Below are positions 6,737-7,815 of a stretch of 7,815 bases of DNA, piece by piece (the stretch's first letter is position 1; the number at the start of each line of letters is the position of its first letter). The stretch is from Oscillospiraceae bacterium (GTDB lineage: Bacteria; Bacillota; Clostridia; Oscillospirales; UBA929), in contig WRLJ01000067.1 in NCBI GenBank assembly GCA_009777685.1, positions 1 to 7,815 on the forward strand, given 5' to 3'. Made by a program: the position numbers and the translations under genes. The notes under the pieces were generated by a model that saw only the letters and a list, made by a program, of their open reading frames with translations, was not told the DNA's origin and searched no databases.

Positions 6737-7099
6737 TTATCCCAGAACCTTACGGACGGCCTCGCACACGCGGTCCGCCTGAAACGGTTTGACGATAAAA
6801 TCCTTCGCCCCGTTCTGGATCGCCTCGATAACCATCGCCTGCTGTCCCATGGCGGAGCACATCACGACCTTCGCCTGAGGGTCCATCTGGCGGATGCCCT
6901 TCAGCGCGTCGATCCCGTTGACCTCCGGCATGGTGATGTCCATGATGACCAAATCCGGTTTCAGCTCCTGATACTTATCCATGGCAATCTTGCCGTTTTC
7001 AGCCTCGCCCACCACGTTAAAGCCGTTTTTCGTCAAGACCTCCTTGATCATCATGCGCATGAACGCGGCGTCATCGACGATCAAAATTGCGTTACCCAT
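6737..7099 (-). CDS. cheY: CheY, chemotaxis response regulator
   Basis: A 120-residue single-domain receiver, the same length as Bacillus subtilis CheY and very similar to it (ILIVDDAAFMRMMIK, then AENG, MDITMPEVNGIDALK, MCSAMGQQ and AKDFIVKPFQADRV). The active site is complete: acidic pair D9/D10, phosphorylation site D54, S82 and K104. No DNA-binding domain follows. Known role in Firmicutes: phosphorylated by CheA, it binds the switch proteins FliM/FliY to bias motor rotation. A longer reading frame could begin at TTG (7123), but the ATG at 7097-7099 has GGAGGT seven bases upstream and starts where the family starts. It follows fliY by 49 bases, and its TAA is immediately followed by the fliO GTG. 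Confidence 0.97.
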   Translation of the reverse strand: MGNAILIVDDAAFMRMMIKEVLTKNGFNVVGEAENGKIAMDKYQELKPDLVIMDITMPEVNGIDALKGIRQMDPQAKVVMCSAMGQQAMVIEAIQNGAKDFIVKPFQADRVCEAVRKVLG

Positions 7100-7106
7100 C
7101 GTATTT

Positions 7107-7112
7107 ACCTCC
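7107..7112 (-). promoter_or_regulatory. Ribosome binding site that decides the cheY start
   Basis: GGAGGT on the minus strand lies seven bases before the ATG at 7097-7099. The upstream in-frame TTG would translate through this site, so the shorter 120-residue product is preferred. The rest of the 49-base fliY-cheY gap is AT-rich but shows no convincing promoter pair. Confidence 0.7.
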
Positions 7113-7148
7113 AATGACCTCAAGTTTTTACTCTTTTATCCGGATCTT

Positions 7149-7815
7149 CTAGCCTTGACCCGCGCTGATTCGCTTGGACGGGCTGACAATGTCGGTGATG
7201 CGCACCCCGTAGCTTTCATCGATGACGACGACCTCGCCTTTGGCGATCAGCTTGCCGTTGACGACGACGTCCACCAGCTCTCCGGCCGTTTTATCCAGCA
7301 CGATGATGGAACCGACATTGAAATCCACAATTTCCCGGATATACTTCCGGCTCTTGCCCAGCTCCACAGACACCGACAGCGGAACATCCATCAGCAGATC
7401 CATATTTTCTCCGCCCAGCAAGGCGCCCGTCTCGTCAAACGACTGGAAATTCATCGCTCTGTAGTCGACCGGCGGGGCGGGGGCGGCGGCGGGGGCCGGC
7501 GGATAGTACGGATAGCCCTGCGGCGCGGGGGGCGGATAGCCCGGATAGCCCGGGGGCGGCGGCGGAGGCGCGTAAGCATCCGGCGGAGGCGCGTATTGCG
7601 GGGGCGGGGGCGGCGCGTACTGCGGCGCGGCCGGCGCGGGGGGAGGAGCGTACTGCGGCGGGGGCGGCGCGGCTGCCGCGGGCGCGGGCGCGGGAGGAGG
7701 AGCGGGCGGGGGCGGGGGCGCCCCGGGGGCGGGGCGGTCCCCCCCCCCCTCCCCCCCCCCCCCCCCCCCACCCTTTTCCAACCAAACCCCACGGGCCCCC
7801 CCCACACCTCACTTT
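7149..7815 (-). CDS. fliY: Flagellar motor switch protein FliY/FliN, C-terminal part
   Basis: The C-terminal part of a C-ring protein; the true start is outside the window. About the last 85 residues form a SpoA (FliN-type) domain: NMDLLMDVPLSVSVELGKSR, then GSIIVLDKTAGELVDVVVNG and KLIAKGEVVVIDESYGVRIT. Known role: this domain forms the base of the C-ring, where it contributes to torque, switching and docking of export cargo. In Firmicutes the gene before cheY normally encodes FliY, which adds N-terminal CheC-like phosphatase domains. None is visible here, so FliN cannot be excluded. Upstream of the domain lies a linker of about 90 residues (7470-7736) made mostly of Pro, Ala, Tyr and Gln. 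Beyond 7736 the reading frame passes through poly-C runs and is not trustworthy; the GTG at 7803-7805 is not a believable start. Confidence 0.85.
7470..7736 (-). repeat. Pro/Ala/Tyr/Gln-rich repeat linker in FliY
   Basis: This stretch encodes about 89 residues of low complexity. QYAPPP occurs three times (starting at 7655, 7622 and 7598), followed by a related DAYAPPP, then GYPGYPPP and GYPYYPP. The units are irregular in spacing. It probably forms a flexible, disordered connector before the SpoA domain. Confidence 0.8.
7737..7815. other. Low-complexity poly-C end, probable assembly or sequencing artefact
   Basis: Runs of 11 C (7739-7749) and 19 C (7751-7769) are followed by C-rich sequence with short A and T blocks to the window end. 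The implied poly-Gly protein resembles no flagellar protein, and the change from the Pro/Ala coding pattern is abrupt. This looks like unreliable sequence at a contig end within a hard GC-rich repeat rather than real coding DNA. Confidence 0.65.

Noticed and set aside
5423..7117. A plus-strand open frame of 564 codons opposite fliP, fliO and cheY
   Set aside because: It crosses three well-supported genes in antisense, shows no family motif, and stays open because of high GC content.
7100..7148. A possible promoter in the AT-rich gap between fliY and cheY
   Set aside because: I found no -35/-10 pair with proper spacing; the AT-richness mainly surrounds the cheY ribosome binding site.
7435..7812. 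Alternative minus-strand frames with Arg/Pro-rich product over the fliY linker
   Set aside because: They are frame-shifted readings of the same repeat DNA and do not lead into the SpoA domain.
1..7815. A novel defence, mobile or biosynthetic system
   Set aside because: Every complete gene belongs to the standard flagellar export and chemotaxis set in standard order; no transposase, integrase, CRISPR repeat, tRNA or unknown gene is present.

Overview
The window is a single block of flagellar type III secretion genes, all read from the minus strand. From high to low coordinates the order is fliY (3' part only), cheY, fliO, fliP, fliQ, fliR, flhB, flhA and flhF (5' part only). This order, with a CheY very like the Bacillus subtilis protein between the motor-switch gene and fliO, and flhF directly after flhA, is the fla/che operon layout of Firmicutes. 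The DNA is GC-rich and the linkers are rich in Ala, Pro and Gly. A GC-rich motile member of the Clostridia, perhaps from a metagenome assembly, fits best; I cannot name a genus.

Layout. Positions 7149-7815 hold the C-terminal SpoA domain of the switch protein behind a very Pro/Tyr/Gln-rich linker, which runs into poly-C sequence that looks like a degraded contig end. Positions 6737-7099 encode CheY. Positions 5789-6736 encode FliO with an unusually long low-complexity cytoplasmic tail. Positions 3848-5763 encode FliP, FliQ and FliR, the core of the export gate. Position 2718 to about 3797 encodes FlhB, the substrate-specificity switch. Positions 581-2617 encode FlhA, the export motor subunit. 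Positions 1-584 encode the start of FlhF, an SRP-type GTPase, cut off before its GTPase domain.

The genes are tightly packed. fliQ/fliR and flhA/flhF overlap by 4 bases (ATGA), fliO starts on the base after the cheY stop codon, and the other gaps are 12 to 100 bases. The 100-base flhB-flhA gap is the largest. It carries a near-consensus vegetative promoter (TTGAAG, 17 bases, TATAAT) in an AT-rich island, so flhA-flhF is probably also transcribed separately from the upstream genes.

Together FliP, FliQ, FliR, FlhB and FlhA build the membrane export gate through which rod, hook and filament subunits pass, and FliO helps assemble FliP. FlhF sets where and how many flagella form. CheY and FliY link the motor to chemotaxis. 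No mobile element, CRISPR array, RNA gene or unrecognised gene system is visible. The unusual points are small: an internal promoter, in-frame repeat tracts in the linkers of FlhF, FliO and FliY, and a hairpin before flhB.
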